Below are positions 7,235 to 9,128 of a stretch of DNA of 9,128 bases, piece after piece. Every line of letters begins with the position of its first letter. The first letter of the stretch is position 1. The stretch spans positions 1 to 9,128 of the forward strand of contig JBIICM010000100.1 of NCBI GenBank assembly GCA_044238875.1, read 5' to 3'. Below the pieces are notes generated by a model. The model did no database searches. It was not told where the DNA came from and saw only the letters and a list, made by a program, of their open reading frames with translations. Made by a program: the position numbers and the translations under genes. This DNA comes from JAIBAI01 sp044238875 (GTDB lineage: Bacteria > Bacteroidota > Bacteroidia > M30B66).

Positions 7235-7576
7235 ATGGCAAAACCTAAAAACAGGCTGAATATAGTTTATTCAACCAACCCCGATTTTACCTACGAAACG
7301 GAGAACACCGAAGAGGAAACAACCCTGCCCCCCGGTGAACAAAAGCTCTATGTTGAACTTGACCGCAAAGGAAGAGCCGGCAAACAGGTAACCCTCGTTT
7401 CGGCTTTTCATGGAAAAACTCATGATCTTGAATCACTCGGGAAGGAGCTAAAAAACCTCTGCGGAGCAGGAGGCAGCTCAGACGGAGGAAATATTCTGAT
7501 TCAGGGAGACCACAGGGACAAAGTAATCGCGTATCTGATCAAAAAAGGCTTCCAGGTCAAACGCAGGGGCGGTTAA
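7235..7576 (+). CDS. SUI1/eIF1-like translation factor (YciH-type)
   Basis: This 113-residue protein is a bacterial relative of eukaryotic initiation factor eIF1, like E. coli YciH. Relatives bind the small ribosomal subunit and influence start-site fidelity; its role in Bacteroidota is not established. Residues 1-37 are a polar, Glu/Thr-rich N-terminus. The SUI1 fold follows, with the basic loop LDRKGRAGKQVTLVS (42-56), LGKELKNLCGAGG (68-80), IQGDHRD (89-95) and the usual KxxGF...GG ending (103-113). At 81-86 the sequence is SSDGGN where relatives such as YciH have AVKDGV; the loop keeps its length but loses the conserved Lys. The ATG lies 2 nt after the DUF4197 stop codon, suggesting translational coupling. 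The stop codon overlaps that of the convergent bshA gene. Identity is strong. Confidence 0.92.
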   Translation: MAKPKNRLNIVYSTNPDFTYETENTEEETTLPPGEQKLYVELDRKGRAGKQVTLVSAFHGKTHDLESLGKELKNLCGAGGSSDGGNILIQGDHRDKVIAYLIKKGFQVKRRGG

Positions 7577-8694
7577 TGGTCAAGCGCCTGCCGGTAGAGT
7601 GCCTCATACAAAGGGAGTATTTTCTGAATATCAAACCGGGCGGCCTGCTCCCTGGCCTGCATCCTGAACTGTTGCAGCATTGATGGATCCTGCAGCAAGC
7701 GGATTGCATTGGATGCCATGTCCTCAATTTTGCCAACATCACTGAGAAATCCAGAATATCCATCTCTGTTTACTTCCGGTATTCCACCGGTATTGCTCGA
7801 AATAACCGGCACGCCGGAGGCCATTGCTTCAAGTGCAGATAAACCAAAACTTTCCGTTTCAGAAGTCAGTAAAAAAAGATCTGAAATACATAATATCTGC
7901 TCCACGTTTTTCACCTTTCCCAGAAAAACCACATGGGGTTCAATGCCCAACTGCCGGGAAAGACTTTCAGCCATTGATCTTTCAGGCCCATCGCCAACAA
8001 GTAAGAGCCGCGCAGGCACCTGTTTCCTGATCAGGTTAAAAACCGCCAGCACATCCCCTACCCGTTTAACCGGTCGAAAATTTGAAATATGGGTGATTAC
8101 AAATTCTCCGTCTGAAACATAATCACCCCGACTGCATTTTCCTGATGATTTGTAATGGCTGGTATCTACGAAGTTCGGGATCACATCAATTGACCGGTTA
8201 ATTTTAAAATACCTGAGCGTATCGTTGCGGAGGTCATTTGAAACAGTTGTAACAGCATCACTTTCATTGATTGAAAATTCAATCACCGGAAGGTAGGAAG
8301 GATCCCTGCCCACAAGGGTAATATCTGTGCCATGCAGGGTGGTAACAAAAGGAACCCTTCGCTGCTTGGTTTGTAAAATCTGCCTGGCAAGGTATGCCGA
8401 TGATGCGTGCGGAATGGCATAGTGAACATGCAACAGGTCAAGGTTGTAATGAATACATACGTCAACCAGCTTGGAAGTCAGTGAAATTTCATAGGGCAAA
8501 AACTCAAACAATGGATAGTTTGAAACGGGCACCTCATGAAAAAAAACATTTGGATGCAGGATATCCAAACGAAAGGGCTGACTGTATGAAATAAAATGAA
8601 CCTCATGGCCCTTTGAGGCAAGACCCATACCCAGCTCAGTGGCTACTACACCACTGCCGCCGAATGTCGGATAACAAACAATACCAATCTTCAT
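7573..8694 (-). CDS. bshA: BshA, N-acetyl-alpha-D-glucosaminyl L-malate synthase
   Basis: This 373-residue cytoplasmic GT4-family (GT-B fold) glycosyltransferase transfers GlcNAc from UDP-GlcNAc to L-malate, giving GlcNAc-malate, the first step of bacillithiol synthesis. The length is close to B. subtilis BshA (377). Motifs in order are MKIGIVCYPTFGGSGVVATE at the N-terminus (1-20, with the Gly-rich substrate loop at 12-15), HVHYAIPHA (89-97), HGTD (121-124), NFRPVKR (205-211, with likely phosphate-contacting Arg and Lys), GDGPE (234-238) and the EX7E signature ESFGLSALE (281-289) that binds the nucleotide sugar. The N-terminus and HYAIPHA block separate BshA from generic GT4 enzymes. The start is the conserved MKIGI; no Shine-Dalgarno is present. 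It lies 35 bp downstream of mdh on the same strand, probably one transcription unit, and mdh interconverts its acceptor substrate malate. The 3' end overlaps the convergent SUI1 gene by 4 bp. The later pathway genes bshB and bshC are not in the window. Confidence 0.94.
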   Translation of the reverse strand: MKIGIVCYPTFGGSGVVATELGMGLASKGHEVHFISYSQPFRLDILHPNVFFHEVPVSNYPLFEFLPYEISLTSKLVDVCIHYNLDLLHVHYAIPHASSAYLARQILQTKQRRVPFVTTLHGTDITLVGRDPSYLPVIEFSINESDAVTTVSNDLRNDTLRYFKINRSIDVIPNFVDTSHYKSSGKCSRGDYVSDGEFVITHISNFRPVKRVGDVLAVFNLIRKQVPARLLLVGDGPERSMAESLSRQLGIEPHVVFLGKVKNVEQILCISDLFLLTSETESFGLSALEAMASGVPVISSNTGGIPEVNRDGYSGFLSDVGKIEDMASNAIRLLQDPSMLQQFRMQAREQAARFDIQKILPLYEALYRQALDH

Positions 8695-8729
8695 AAACCG
8701 GCCTTTTAAAGGCTGATTAAATTGGTAGC

Positions 8730-9128
8730 TCAGGCAGTGGCTGAATTCACCATGTTGTCGTACACGTCCATTACTTCCTTAACCGCCGATGCGCTCTGAT
8801 TTAACAGGTCCATTTCCTGCTGATTCAGCTTCAGTTCAATGATTTGCTCAATGCCGCCCTTGCCCAGCTTCACCGGAACTCCCAGGTAAATGTCGTTCAG
8901 CCCGTATTCTCCCTGCAACCAGGCACAACATGGGAAAATCCGCTGCTGATCGCGCACAATTGCTTCAACCATCTGTGCAGCAGCTGCACCGGGAGCGTAC
9001 CAGGCCGAAGTGCCCATCAGGTTTACCAGTTCGCCACCGCCTTTTTTGGTTCTTTCAATGATGGCCTCCAGCTGAGCCTTTTCAATCAACTCTGCAACAG
9101 GTATTCCTGATACAGTTGTGTACCTGGG
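8730..9128 (-). CDS. mdh: Malate dehydrogenase, C-terminal part (runs off right edge)
   Basis: This TCA-cycle enzyme interconverts L-malate and oxaloacetate with NAD. The window holds the last 132 residues and the TGA stop, about 40% of a protein of about 310 residues. The reading frame is open to the edge, beginning PRYTTVSGIPVAELIEKAQ, and continues with KKGGGELVNLMGTSAWYAPG, AAAAQMVEAIVRDQ, the ...FPCCAWLQGEYG segment and DIYLGVPVKLGKGGIEQI, ending DVYDNMVNSATA. This is the LDH-like type of bacterial malate dehydrogenase. The Rossmann NAD domain and catalytic His should lie just upstream of the edge and cannot be checked. Its true start is outside the window; the TTG at 9089 is an internal Leu codon, not a start. 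The gene is followed after 35 bp by bshA in the same direction. Confidence 0.94.
   Translation of the reverse strand, partial: PRYTTVSGIPVAELIEKAQLEAIIERTKKGGGELVNLMGTSAWYAPGAAAAQMVEAIVRDQQRIFPCCAWLQGEYGLNDIYLGVPVKLGKGGIEQIIELKLNQQEMDLLNQSASAVKEVMDVYDNMVNSATA

Noticed and set aside
7709..8122. Plus-strand open frame of 137 codons inside bshA
   Set aside because: It is antisense to conserved BshA motifs, and its translation has low-information Ser/Thr/Pro-rich composition typical of a reverse-strand shadow.
8701..8713. Inverted repeat GCCTT-TTA-AAGGC between mdh and bshA as a possible terminator
   Set aside because: The stem is only 5 bp with a 3-nt loop, and no T-run follows on the minus strand, so it is too weak to call.
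9087..9089. TTG as a possible start of a 119-residue minus-strand protein
   Set aside because: The frame stays open upstream to the window edge and encodes conserved malate dehydrogenase sequence (PRYTTVSGIP), so this is an internal Leu codon.
1..9128. Mobile element, CRISPR array or defence island
   Set aside because: No transposase, integrase, regularly spaced repeats, tRNA end or defence-type gene was found, and the genes are mostly housekeeping or common Bacteroidota families.

Overview
The window looks like an ordinary stretch of chromosome from a member of the Bacteroidota. Four things point there: a secreted metalloprotease ending in what looks like a type IX secretion (T9SS) type A sorting domain, two proteins of families largely known from this phylum (DUF4421-like and DUF4197), a BshA-type bacillithiol enzyme, and start codons that mostly lack Shine-Dalgarno sequences, with a few matches to the Bacteroidota -7 promoter box (TAnnTTTG). 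Coding density is high. I see no rRNA, tRNA, CRISPR array, insertion sequence, phage gene or obvious transfer boundary. No stretch longer than about 130 bases lacks a gene.

Positions 1-5576 are all on the minus strand. In order of transcription they are a Na+-coupled acidic amino acid/dicarboxylate symporter (5576-4218), a large secreted M43 (cytophagalysin/pappalysin-type) metalloprotease (4151-1857), a DUF4421-like exported protein (1755-694), and the start of valyl-tRNA synthetase (566-1, running off the left edge). The gaps of 66, 97 and 127 bases show no clear terminator, so separate or joint transcription cannot be settled here.

An 84-bp divergent intergenic region (5577-5660) separates this block from a plus-strand group: a TerC-family membrane protein (5661-6443), a DUF4197 protein with a signal peptide (6498-7232), and a bacterial SUI1/eIF1-like protein (7235-7576). 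The last two are only 2 nt apart. The SUI1 gene then runs head-on into bshA, and their stop codons interlock over a 4-bp TTAA.

Positions 7573-9128 are on the minus strand. They hold the C-terminal part of malate dehydrogenase (running off the right edge), followed 35 bp downstream by bshA, whose product uses L-malate as acceptor in the first step of bacillithiol synthesis. This substrate link is the most meaningful functional association in the window. I found no convincing new multi-gene system. The items most worth a second look are the mdh-bshA pairing, an Asn for Gly substitution in the protease zinc motif, a two-helix N-terminal extension on the symporter, and an altered loop in the SUI1 protein.
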